Shown piece by piece: positions 10,751-20,339 of a stretch of 64,000 bases of DNA. This DNA is from Pogona vitticeps (taxonomy: Eukaryota > Chordata > Lepidosauria > Squamata > Agamidae): contig NC_135786.1 of the NCBI RefSeq assembly GCF_051106095.1, positions 18,040,501 through 18,104,500 of the forward strand. Direction: 5' to 3'. The position numbers and the translations under genes are program-made. The notes beneath the pieces were generated by a model. It worked only from the letters and a program-made list of their open reading frames with translations, was not told the DNA's origin and did not search any database. Each line of letters begins with the position of its first letter. Position 1 is the first letter of the stretch.

Positions 10751-10996
10751 AGAACCACCTTCAGAACATGGCCAAGAAGCCCGAAAAACCCACAACAACC
10801 ATTGTACATGTTACCCAGAAGTGAGTTGAAATTCTAGTACCAAATGTCATAATCATTCCATAGGTGTGTGCTGTTTTCCTTATTTCCTGCTTGTGAGGTC
10901 CCTGTTGACTATTGATGTGCTCCGTGTCCATTCTTTCATAGTTTTAAGACCAAAATAAAGTACATTAATTAATTTAATTCATTTATGGACCAATCG

Positions 10997-11097
10997 TTGT
11001 CGTTTAGTCATTTAGTCATGTCTGACTCTTCGTGACCCTATGAACCAGAGCACGCCAGGCCCTCCTATCTTCCACTGTTTCCCGGAGTTGTGGGGTG
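10997..11097 (-). repeat. BovB LINE 3' end (short)
   Basis: In reverse orientation it carries the BovB terminal wording: 'tttagtcatgtctgactcttcgtgaccc..gaccagagcacgccaggccctcct..cccggagttg'. It is about 100 bp long, i.e. very strongly 5'-truncated. It abuts a perfect 14-bp inverted repeat at 11101-11130. Confidence 0.85.
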
Positions 11098-11100
11098 GTC

Positions 11101-11130
11101 ACAATATGGTCACTAGAGTGACCATATTGT
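11101..11130. repeat. Perfect short inverted repeat
   Basis: ACAATATGGTCACT (11101-11114) and its exact complement (11117-11130) are separated by AG. It may be the terminus of a decayed DNA transposon, but no partner end was found. Confidence 0.6.
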
Positions 11131-11782
11131 TACTCCAAGTAAATTTGGGGTAAAAAGTCCAGATTCTGAGGGAAGCAACCTCTCCAGGGTGGATTTCCTC
11201 TTCCAAATCAGGCTATGGGATTCAAAAATGTAAATCAATGATTTACATGCAATCATAGACTTCAATTAAAGTGTATAAATTATCCCTCCTCCTTTTTCCT
11301 GCCCTCTTCTCCTTTAAAATGTCGCTGGGCTATGGGCAACACTGAGGACTCAACTGACTACTGTACATCCATCCTAAGAAATGTGTTTTGTTGAAACATT
11401 CATACTTTATAGCTACTAAAATCCCTTAGGTTACTTGTTTGAGACTTGGAGGATTTATTTCCTTCTTTAGACCTTATTGTTCATTTACATCAGAAGCAAA
11501 GTTATACGTAGTTCTTTTGGTTTTCTAATGCAAAGAAGCTGGCAATCTGAATTTATATGTGGGTTTTGTTTCACAAGTTGAATCGGATGGTGTTGGGATC
11601 ACTTTGGCACAAATCTAAATCCACCCAGAAGTACAAAATCATCCTGTCAGCTGAATAGAGGGAATTGTGCAGATTTCCCAATTAATTGGCAGCCCAGTAA
11701 GGTGGAGACAAATGGTGGATGGACTGATAGACAGAATACTAAATTGCTTCTGATAATATGTATAATTAGTTTAGTTTAGTTC
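11131..11782. other. Intergenic DNA, no gene recognised
   Basis: No open frame of note and no named repeat. Confidence 0.4.
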
Positions 11783-11797
11783 AACCATATCCATAAT

Positions 11798-12111
11798 GTA
11801 TTCTTGACGGCTTTCACGGCTGGGATCTGATGGTGGATGTGGGTTTTCCGGGCTGTTTGGCCGTGTTCTTAAGGTTTTTCTTCAGAGGACGGGAGTCAGA
11901 ACTCTGTCTGTGCTCTGGTGCAGTTTGTGGGATAGTTGAGCATCTGAGCTGTGATCCCACAGCTATAAATACTCAGCTATCCCACAAACTGCACCACAGC
12001 ACGGACAGAATACTGACTCCTGTCCTCTGAAGATGCCGACCACAGAGACTGGCAAAACGTTAGGAAGAAAAATCTTAAGAACACAGCCAAACAGCTTGAA
12101 AAACCTACAAC
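11798..12111. mobile_element. Palindromic retroelement, second copy with hammerhead-like motif
   Basis: The 314-bp unit belongs to the same family as 10545-10799 ('gacggctttcacggctggg', 'gggctgtttggccgtgttct', mirrored at the other end). It is flanked by an exact 15-bp direct repeat AACCATATCCATAAT (11783-11797, 12112-12126). Its central part is also inverted but different from the first copy: 'tgcagtttgtgggatag' and its complement surround a loop of roughly 40 bases. The hammerhead core is present only in the right arm; the matching block of the left arm is absent. No coding region. Confidence 0.65.
12023..12065 (+). ncRNA. Degenerate hammerhead-like motif
   Basis: TCCT (12023-12026), CTGAAGA, stem II GCC..GGC, then CAAAAC where GAAAC is expected, and AGGA (12062-12065). 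The first G of the conserved GAAA is read as A, a position usually essential for cleavage, so this copy is probably inactive. Confidence 0.45.
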
Positions 12112-12126
12112 AACCATATCCATAAT

Positions 12127-13853
12127 CTTTTCACGTCGCCGTTTTACCAGACAGACATCTGCTCTCTAAGAGGTTAGATTCCATCACGCTAAATGGCAAT
12201 ATGTTACTGCAGAAGGCATACAATGCACAACCAAATGCTCAAGGATAAATTGCAAACAGCCATGTCTGCTACTCAGTAGAACATTGGGATGCAATTATAA
12301 ACATTAAGTGTGGCAATTAGAGGCCATCATTTTTGAGATGAAGCATTGACAATTCTGCAACATGTTGTTATTTGAGAGAGAAGTATTCCATGGCTGGAAT
12401 TCCCACCATTGAGATAAATTCTTCATAGCCAGAATAATGTATTTTCTTTTTAATCTAGTAGTATAGGCTATCTGGATATCCATCTATAAACTAAAGTTTC
12501 CATATTTAGGAGGATATTTTCTCAGCTCAAGAATTCATCTTCTGTACAGGAAGCTTCAGTGCACAGGGAGGTCCCAATACTGCTGAATATGTCTGCGGAG
12601 CAAGAGGTTGGGCCGCTGTGCCTTCTTGACAGGAGCTGAACTTGATGATCTATGAGGTCCCTTTCACCTCTGCAGTTCTTATTATTATACCTCACTCTAC
12701 CAGTGGAAATCAATTGGCAACTGTGTTGTCATGTGCTCTGAAGATACTTTTGATACTAAACTTTCCAAATATTAAGTAACACTATAAAGTTAGATCTGGA
12801 TTATTTCTAGGAATGTGCACTTACACCAAAATTTATATTCAGGATTTCTATTCAGAATGCAAATTTACAGCCATTCAGATTCAGAATTTAGAACATTCAG
12901 AATTTCTGGATATCTAGGATTCCATTGCAGTCAATAGGAATACCATATAGTCATTATGTTCCCCCTTAAAAAAACACATGGACAAGAAAAACATATTTAA
13001 AGGATTTCCTGGTGTCCTCTAACACCTCCCCAGTGACTCTGCCAAACAAAAAGAGTGCACACCAACAGCCATCAGGGCCCAGGTATTACGACTTGACTTG
13101 TTTCTTTATTCATATCAGAGAAATGGGGATACTCATTGAACCCTGAGCAGTAGGAATGCCTGCAGGAAATGTCAGCAGCACTTGGGAAACAGAGGATAGG
13201 TTGCAGTGGGGAGCTGTGCAGCACTGGCAGACAGATTGTAGTGGCAGAGAAACTGTGGTGGGTGGGAACTGTGCCAACAGCATAGCGCTCAGCCCAGTTG
13301 AGTTAAGTGAGCACATTCACTGAGTTCCTCTACCTCTGCCCTTGGTGCCAGAGTGTCTTTAAGTTTCATTTCTCAAAAAGTCAAGCTAGGAAGCCTGAGG
13401 TTTCACTTTCATTTCTTCCTCTAGCAAGTGAAAATCTAGCCTTTTGCTCTCTATTCCGTAGGAGTACATGGGGCTCTGAATTATAGGAATTATTATTACA
13501 GATAAAAGATATCATCTATCAAATCCAGATTCAGATATATTCTGTACTATCCAAATAAGACATTATTTTCTGGATTTAGAATGTTTCCAAATTTGAATGC
13601 ACATCCCTAATTATTTCATTACTATGCGGGTATGAGATACTATCAGATTTTGTCTAAAGTGAGAGCTAATGTAAGATACTGGGGAAAACATGTATAGGGA
13701 AGCGAACTATCTCAAAAACACCTAGAGAAACCAAAATAAAGAAACAAAATGTGTGGATTAAGGGGGAAGAGGAGTATGTTTCAAAGTTGGCCTCCAACAT
13801 TGCTAATATAGACAACAAAGGAATTTGGTCAAAGTATACCTTGTTCTATGACT
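12127..13853. other. Intergenic DNA, no gene recognised
   Basis: AT-rich sequence; the frames at 12522-12713 and 13110-13316 (both minus) have no recognisable domain. Two degenerate 'attcaga(a/t)' rich patches (about 12830-12930 and 13520-13600) resemble decayed hAT foldback sequence but could not be delimited. Confidence 0.4.
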
Positions 13854-13861
13854 AAAACATA

Positions 13862-14209
13862 AAATAAAAAGGTAAAGGTTCCCCTTGACAATTTTTGTCC
13901 ACTCGTGTCCGACTCTAGGGGGCAGCGCTCATCCCGCTTTTCAAGCCATAGAGCCAGCGTTTTGTCCGAAGACAATCCGTGGTCACATGGCCAGTGTGAT
14001 TTAGACACGGAACGCTGTTTACCTTCCCACCGAGGTGGTCCCTATTTATCTACTCGCATTTGCATGCTTTCGAACCGCTAGGTTGGCGGGAGCTGGGACA
14101 AGCGACGGGTGCTCATTCCGTTGTGTGGATTCGATCTTACGACTGCCGGATCTTCTGACCCTGCAGCACAGGCTTCTGTGGTTTAGCCCGCAGCGCCACC
14201 ACGTCCCTC
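13862..14209 (-). mobile_element. Sauria-type SINE (tRNA head, BovB-type tail)
   Basis: On the minus strand it opens with a tRNA-like head ('gtggcgctgcgggctaaaccacag..gtcagaag..gatcgaatcc' with A- and B-box-like blocks) and ends 'ccctagagtcggacacgagtgg..gtcaaggggaacctttacctt', the tail shared with BovB LINEs. Length is about 345 bp. An 8-bp AAAACATA occurs on both sides (13854-13861, 14210-14217), a likely target duplication. A second copy is at 31908-32250, on the plus strand. Confidence 0.85.
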
Positions 14210-14281
14210 AAAACATACAATAATCCCCGTTGAATCAGACAGTAGAAAACATACAGTAATCCCCATTGAATCAGACAGTAG
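14210..14281. repeat. 36-bp tandem duplication next to SINE
   Basis: Two 36-bp units (14210-14245, 14246-14281), each starting AAAACATACA and ending CAGACAGTAG, differ at two bases. The first starts at the SINE boundary. Confidence 0.9.
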
Positions 14282-14534
14282 AAATTCAATTGCCTCTGGA
14301 TTTGTTGCTGTTTGAAATTGATGCGCTTATTAAGATTGATTGAAGTAGAGCTGAACGGAAAATTCTTAGATGTCTTTTTCTCATTCCCATAGAAAAAGAA
14401 GGCCATTTGGTTGAATCCCCCACCCCAAATAGAAGGAAATGGCTACCTCAGGCAGCAGGTACCAAGGAACACAGAACAGCAGGGAAACGTTTGGAAGGAT
14501 AAAACTGTGAGTTTCCTTTATGAGCCAGCCTGGC

Positions 14535-14955
14535 TATTAAGACAATCAGGGGGAGGTACAGTATTTCCCTTGGTTCCACCACCATCACAGGTGCACTTGA
14601 TGGGGACATGGGAGAAGGCCTTCTCTGTCTTCTCCCAGACTCTGGAACCCCCTCCCACTGGAAGCCAGGCTGGCCCCATCTTTGCTATCCTTCTGCAAGC
14701 AGACAAAGATATTTCTCTTCAGGCAGGCTTTTCCTTAGTGACAGTCCAGGAGGCAATAAACAGGGTAGTTTATGTTTTATTGCTTCTAAATTTGTTTTTA
14801 CCTCAGATTTTAAATATAATGTTATTAATACTTTTTAAATATTTGAATAATTTACGGTTCTTACCTTTAATATTGTGTTTTTAATGATTTAAGCCACCTT
14901 GGGTCCTTCTTTAGGATAAAGGCAGGGTAAAAATATTTTAAATAAAATAAATAAT
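14535..14955 (+). repeat. L2-like LINE 3' end
   Basis: It contains the conserved end of an L2-like ORF2 ('gagaaggccttctctgtcttctcccagactctggaaccccctcccactgga', encoding the Lys/Arg-Ala-Phe-Ser-Val..Trp-like close), then an AT-rich UTR ending 'aagccaccttgggtcc..aggataaaggcagggtaaaaatattttaaataaaataaat'. The same family appears at 18655, 37380 and 39540. Only about 420 bp of the 3' end remain and the ORF is decayed. Confidence 0.65.
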
Positions 14956-14959
14956 ATGT

Positions 14960-16510
14960 CGCATGTCCTGCATCCTCTTGGCTAGCCTGTGACCTCCACT
15001 TTCAGTGGAATATTGCCATCCATTTGCCAGAATGTGCAATAAAATGCAAGTCCAAGTCTGCTTCCCATGATAACAGTTTGTGCTGACTCCGTAGTTGTGA
15101 GCACCACTCACCCCAAATTTTCCTTCTCATGGAAAATAAATTGTGATATACCCCTTCCCATTTCTTTTCTCACACACTGGGTGAAGGATTATCGAAAGCT
15201 GCTTGCGCATAGCTCTAAATTGAAGCATTTCCTTGCTGTGCACAGAATGTACCATCTCCTTTGGAAAAGAGATAGGTCAGCTCCAGTCCTCCTTTTGTCT
15301 CTTGTCCAACATATTACCAGTGTAATATGGAGACCTGCCTCCCCATCAGACCTCAGCCACAGCAGAAGTCAACTTAATGATGTTTTGTGCATGCATAACC
15401 TCTGTTGCATCAGCTCAGTAAGTTTGGGCACTGTTTTGACTTTCACCAGGGCCTCCCTAGCTCTGAAAAAGGCAACATATTTCACCCACTGTTACAGAAG
15501 AAGTATGTTCATTCACTGTGTCTGAAGAGATGACTGGAAATGAAATGTACATGGTTCATTCCACTGTCTAGCCCCAACACCCCACTTCATCCCTCATAAT
15601 GGGGAGAAAATTTGCTGCAGGCATGCACTAGGAGCCCTGGCATGGAGTTAAATGTAGCCTTGTTGTTGCGTAAACCTGTTCTGTGTGAAGAACTTGAATG
15701 ATTAACCAAGGATGAACATAACATGCATATATGTACATTTTGCATGTTGGCTGAAGTCCTGTTGCACAGGTGTAACATTTGAAGGACATCTCAAGACATC
15801 TCTGTAGACATTAATTATTCCATGCCAAGCCACACAGCTCAGAATGTGACAGATAATGTCTATGGAGATTTCATAATTTATGGGAATTCACTTTCAAAGG
15901 TTACACTCTTTGCATAGTTGAGCAACAGGATTTCAGCCATTGTAGTTCACCGATGTCACCAAATGCCAGATACCTGGATATATTTTTCTGTAACTGATTC
16001 TGTAACAAAATAATTCATACAATTTGTCTACTATCCTAGATGCTTCCAATAACTCCCTTCATGTTCAGTTAACTCACCTCCAAATATCCTTAGAATTTGG
16101 GATGTTGATCCTATTAATAGTGCTGATGAAATGCTTTTGTTTTGGGTTGAATTGTTCTAGTCCCAATACCAATATGAAGAGGGGCACAAAACAAAAATGG
16201 ATTAGGGGATTAAATATTCAAGATAAAAGTCTGGTTTATGTGTTGTTTGGGAGAACTTTAAATGAGAGATTTTAGATATGTATGGAGAATGATACTGCAA
16301 ACTTCTTCATACGGATCATAGGTTTAGTGATAATAAAACTCAAAACTACAAAATCGAATACAATGCACTGTCTTTATTGGGCTCTTTAAAATGTGTCATA
16401 TTGGTTTTGTTTGAGGAGAGAGTAATATCAAAGCATGGGCTTTGTTGTCACTTATATGACAGTCACCTAATGTTTGCTGTTGATTTTTAATCCACTTGCT
16501 GCATTAGAAG
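14960..16510. other. Intergenic DNA, no gene recognised
   Basis: A 152-codon plus-strand frame (15067-15525) is the longest here; it lacks any domain I recognise, has no visible splice or promoter context and is not supported as a gene. Confidence 0.4.
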
Positions 16511-16514
16511 CAAT

Positions 16515-16840
16515 AATTATGTGCTGTCAGGTCAGTTCCAACTTATGGCAATCCTTTGAAGATGTTTCTAGGTTGGTCCCCAACCTTGGGCCTCCAGATG
16601 TTCCTGGACTTCAACTCCCAGAGATTCTGGGCAGCAGAGGTGATGGTAAAGGCTTCTGGGAGTTGTCCAAGAACATCTGGAGGCCCCAGGTTGGGGACCA
16701 CTGGTTTAGAGTACTCAGAACTGGTTTACCATTTTTTCTTCTTCTTGGGTGATAGCGGGCATGGGTTTTGGGATTGTCCAGCTTGCCCAAGGCTACACAA
16801 GCTGTCTATTCTCCCAGGAGAGATCACAACCTCTTGCTCC
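16515..16840 (-). repeat. tRNA-derived SINE remnant interrupted by a hAT palindrome
   Basis: Left part: 'tgtgctgtcaggtcagttccaacttatggcaatcc' (RTE-type tail). Right part: 'actcagaactggtttaccattttttcttcttcttggg..ccagcttgcccaaggc'. These two halves adjoin in the copy at 24192-24410, so 16572-16704 is an insertion. Confidence 0.6.
16572..16704. mobile_element. Palindromic hAT-type miniature element
   Basis: The arms 'tggtccccaaccttgggcctccagatgttc' and 'gaacatctggaggccccaggttggggacca' are inverted, with 'ttcaactcccaga' and 'tctgggagttg' further in. This is a foldback miniature of about 133 bp, related to 18302-18438. The terminus type (CAGTGGTYCCCAACC) resembles hAT elements. It lies inside a SINE. 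Confidence 0.65.
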
Positions 16841-16844
16841 ACAG

Positions 16845-18300
16845 CAAGTTGTGCAACTTACTGCCTGTTTTTCCATTGCAGCTTTGCCACATTTCTCAGA
16901 ATCTGGCAAGTTTATTTGCCCTATACATGTTTTTTTTCTTGCATATAGTTCAATAAGAAAAAAAAAACCTCTGGTACTTTCAGCTTTCTCCTAATGATAG
17001 GAAGTCAAAAGATATGTGTGTGCTTTCATCGAAAGTCTTGCAGACTGTTCATATGATATACTTGCAGGAAAAAAAATGGTTAGTGCAAATTTCTTTTTCT
17101 ATCCTCAACCAGAAGATGAGTAATTATAGTCATATTCATTACAAGACCTGGAGGTGAGGCATGTGTGGCCAAACATGAAACAGAAATCTAAAGAAGCTTT
17201 TGGAAGCTTGTTGTTTGTACATATATATCTCACATAAACAGCTTTAAATCAAAGATCTAATTGTGCACCACTGTTTTCATTGCTTCCCCACACATTTTAA
17301 ATGCAGAGGAGGAGAGAAAGCATGGTGCCATGAGCACATAATTAGCAACAGCCATGAGAAGGATATAGACCCAGTCCTAAGTCCAGTCTGATAGACTCAA
17401 TGGTACCAAGTACCACACCTAGACCCCTAAAACCTGAGGATACATCTTCGCTATGGAGAATTTGACTGCTGACTCTCCTGAGAAGCAAGAAAGTCTGGCT
17501 AATGGTCCATGGTCTAACTTGGCATAGCTCCAGGCCCACTTCCTAGAAGGAGCAAAGAGTCTCATAGGAGGACATTTTGTTAGAAGGACCTTTTATCTGC
17601 TGGACTCCAAAGCTTTAGCAGTAGTAGCAAGCCAGTACAAAGGCAATCTGTTGTCCGTAGATTTGCTCTCTGTGGTCCTGAAGCTCTGAGTCTAGATTCA
17701 GTACCATCAGATCTTTCCAGTGTCCTGATCTCACTCTTGAACACAGCCTCTTTATTCAGCCTCATCCCCATGAGATCGTCACCTTCTTTCTGTGATCGAT
17801 AAAGCTCTGGATTGGGACACACAGAAAGACTACATTTAACATCATGAGCCCCATGTCTTGCCTTCTTTATTTCACTGGTTTGCTCACTGGCCAGAACCCT
17901 ATTGACAATTTACATTTGCATAAGGAAAATCACACCAGTCAGGATAGCAATTTGTTACTTGTTAGCAATTTGCTACTTGGGAGAAAAGCAGCTTACAAAT
18001 AAAACAAATAAGGTATTAGCCGTGTTCCTGGTTGCATACCCAGCTGTGGGATCAGGCACATAGCCAGAAAAGGAAACAGCACCTTGTTAATAACTGTCAA
18101 TTTGCCACCAAGATTTATGTCATTTCTCTTACATGAATGTAAATGACCTATAGTGTGCTTTGTAAACAAGAAAGTTGAATTTATATTTTATTTTTTAGTC
18201 AGATATTTTAACAAGTGAACTCTGATGTCCAAAGCTGCTCCCTGCTCAGGCAATAGCCTCCATATTTTTGTGTAATTACCCCAAGATCCCTTGAATTTCA
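16845..18300. other. Intergenic DNA, no gene recognised
   Basis: A minus-strand frame at 17580-17822 is strikingly free of low complexity but shows no domain I recognise; the adjoining frame 17342-17539 is likewise unassigned. They may be decayed TE coding sequence. Nothing else is supported. Confidence 0.4.
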
Positions 18301-18301
18301 T

Positions 18302-18438
18302 CAGTGGTTCCCAGCCTTGGGTCCCCAGGTGTTCTTTGGACTAAAACTCCCAGAAGACTTCACCGTTAGCTGTGCTGGCCAAGATTTCTGGGAGTTGAAG
18401 TCTAAGAACACCCAAGGATCCAAGGCTGGCAACCACTG
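18302..18438. mobile_element. Palindromic hAT-type miniature element
   Basis: It starts CAGTGGTTCCCAGCC and ends with the inverted form GGCTGGCAACCACTG; the arms include 'actaaaactcccagaag' and 'ttctgggagttgaag'. Length 137 bp. A clean 8-bp duplication could not be seen. Confidence 0.75.
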
Positions 18439-18654
18439 CCTTATATAATTATTATCAATTATATGAAAGAATGTGGTCTGTATGAACTTCAGAGATTAAT
18501 AGCAACTACATACTATCTACTTATGGGAGGAATAGGGATATCATTAGATCTGAGTCAAAATCTCTCAGAAAACAAGTTTTTCTGAGAAAAAAACATTGTG
18601 AGATAGTTCTCTCACACACACACTTCCCAAAAAAGAAAAGGAAAAAACCTTTCT

Positions 18655-19025
18655 CAGCTTTTAAGATCTTCTGGAGAGCCCCTTCTCCCTGTCCCACCAC
18701 CTTTCCAAACTTGTTTGGTGACGGCATGAGAGAGAGCCTTCTTAGTGGCTGCTCCCAGGCTTTGGGAAGACATATTAGCCCCTTCCCTCTCGTCCCTCCA
18801 ACATCAGGCAAAGACCTTTCTTTTCAGGCAGGCTTCTAATAAGTAAGTTATCTCAGGAATGCTGGTTTTTAACTTACAGGTTTCTGAATTGTTTTTAAAC
18901 TTGATTTTTAATTTTAAATAAATTTAATTTGTTTTTGTAAAATATATTTATATAGTATTTTTAAATCTTGCTTTATCTGTTGGAAGCTGCCTTGGGTCCC
19001 CTAATTTAAATAAAGAGATAAATAA
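18655..19025 (+). repeat. L2-like LINE 3' end
   Basis: Same family as 14535-14955: 'gcatgagagagagccttcttagtggctgctcccaggctttggga', followed by 'caggcaggcttct', an AT-rich UTR and the close 'gctgccttgggtcccc..aaataaagagataaataaa'. It is 5'-truncated and decayed. Confidence 0.65.
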
Positions 19026-19069
19026 AATATGTCTTGATATATTCTTCTGAGGGCAGGGGATGGTCTATA

Positions 19070-19492
19070 CAGTGGTGCCCCGCACAGCGACGTTAATCCA
19101 TTCCAGGATTAACGTCGCTATCCGGATTCGTCGCTATGCGGGGGGAAAACCCATAGTAACGCATTAAACGGAGTTCATATTGGGGAAAAACTCACCAATA
19201 AGCAAAGATTCCCCCATCTGGCTGCCATTTTCGCTGCCCGGTAAGCGAGGGCAGGGCACAAAAATGCTGCAAGCGGCCATTTTTTACACCTGGCGGCCAT
19301 TTTGGAACTGCTGATCAGCTGTTTTCTAAAGATCGCAATGCGAAGATTGGTAAGTGAAACGCTTACCGATCATCGAAATGCGATGTTTAGCCTATCTAAA
19401 CATCGCAATGCGATCGCATTAGCAATAGCAAAAAATGCATTGCTATGCGGATTCGTCTTTAAACGGTGCGCTCGTTAAGCGAGGCACCACTG
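19070..19492 (+). mobile_element. Pogo/Tigger-like miniature DNA transposon, copy 2
   Basis: It starts CAGTGGTGCCCCGC and ends GCGAGGCACCACTG, flanked by TA (19068-19069, 19493-19494). Length 423 bp. Interior words 'gcggccatttt' and 'cgcaatgcga' recur and are shared with copies 1 and 4. No transposase frame. Confidence 0.9.
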
Positions 19493-19494
19493 TA

Positions 19495-20255
19495 TATTGT
19501 TCTCACAATGACTAGGAATAATAGCAAGCTCAGAGCATTGAGGACAATGAAAAATGAAGGCAGGTTGGCAACATATTGGTTGCATCCATTTGGAAAAGCA
19601 GTGCCAAATATTATGACACAAGAAGGACGAAAGCAAGAAGCTGTGCCATGGTCATTGCTGAGCATGAGCCCCACACCCAAAAACCTATTGGAAAAATGTT
19701 CCTCCTAATTACTCTGCTCAGAAATAGAGCAGAAAATTCCAAGGCATCATTTCTGTGCAGCCCTGTACTCAGAACACACCAGCAGGATTTCTCTTCAGTT
19801 ATTCTTCCTATTGTCATTGCAAGTCAAACTTAGCCAAAGGGTTAGGCTGCCCGGGATACAAGAGAGTATATTTTACAGAGAAAAGCTTATACTAATGCCA
19901 TTTGTTTGGCAGGGTAATGCCTCATGGTCCTCAAAAGCCCTAAATTCACTTATCAAAACCTGCACAGAGTATCATTTCCATTCTGAGTTTAGTGGAAATT
20001 GATAACTGACATGTTTGTGAAAGAAATTAAAGCAATCATTTATGAGAAGTGTCTCCCATTAAAGCCAGGAGGCAAATGATAATTCTAAGTTTACCAAAAA
20101 AAAAAAAAAAATGGGGCCATTTGGACCTGCCGTCCTAAGCTCCTCACGGCAAAACCCCAGTGTGAATCACTGCGCTTAATGTGAGCTTAATGGCACAGGC
20201 AGGCTTTAGTAAAGAAGTAACATGCATGTCTTATATGCGACAGCAATAAAGCACT
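19495..20255. other. Intergenic DNA, no gene recognised
   Basis: Overlapping short frames at 19459-19833 have no recognisable domain. A poly-A run is at 20097-20111. Confidence 0.4.
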
Positions 20256-20261
20256 CTGTGA

Positions 20262-20262
20262 G

Positions 20263-20327
<65 letters not shown>

Positions 20328-20337
20328 GGGAGAGAGT
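20262..20337. repeat. (TA)n-(GA)n compound microsatellite
   Basis: An alternating TA run is followed directly by a GA run with a few GG interruptions. A minus-strand frame through it (20206-20472) is an artefact of the repeat. Confidence 0.9.
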
Positions 20338-20339
20338 CA

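Larger units (their letters stand above)
10545..10799. mobile_element. Palindromic retroelement with paired hammerhead-like motifs (Penelope-like LTR type)
   Basis: The 255-bp element is an almost perfect palindrome: the left half reads 'gcgaaggctttcacggccgg..ttcggg..ggccgtgttctgaagg' and the right half is its reverse complement. It is flanked by an exact 13-bp direct repeat CATTGTACATGTT (10532-10544, 10800-10812), so it was inserted as a unit. Each arm carries a hammerhead-type core: CTGANGA, a five-pair stem, GAAA, then ACGTT, enclosed by a TCCT/AGGA stem. Hammerhead motifs with very short stem III are known in the terminal repeats of Penelope-like elements, which may also be inverted. No reverse transcriptase or GIY-YIG endonuclease is present, so it would be non-autonomous. 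The family name is inference; the pairing is visible. Confidence 0.65.
10455..10840 (-). repeat. CR1 LINE 3' end interrupted by a palindromic element
   Basis: The left part ('catagaattataggaacatggaactggaag..cactgagtcc', 10464-10530) is a degenerate CR1 tail in reverse orientation. It is cut by the hammerhead-bearing palindrome at 10545-10799, whose target duplication lies in it. The right remainder is too diverged to align by eye. Confidence 0.5.

Noticed and set aside
12830-13610. Two 'attcaga'-rich patches as ends of one element
   Set aside because: The patches are low-complexity and no terminal repeat or duplication could be found.
15067-15525. 152-codon plus-strand frame as a possible host exon
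   Set aside because: No recognisable domain, no splice-site or promoter evidence, and length is within chance for AT-moderate sequence of this size.
17342-17822. Two adjoining minus-strand frames as a possible gene
   Set aside because: The composition looks protein-like, but I recognise no family and there is no supporting context; left as unassigned.
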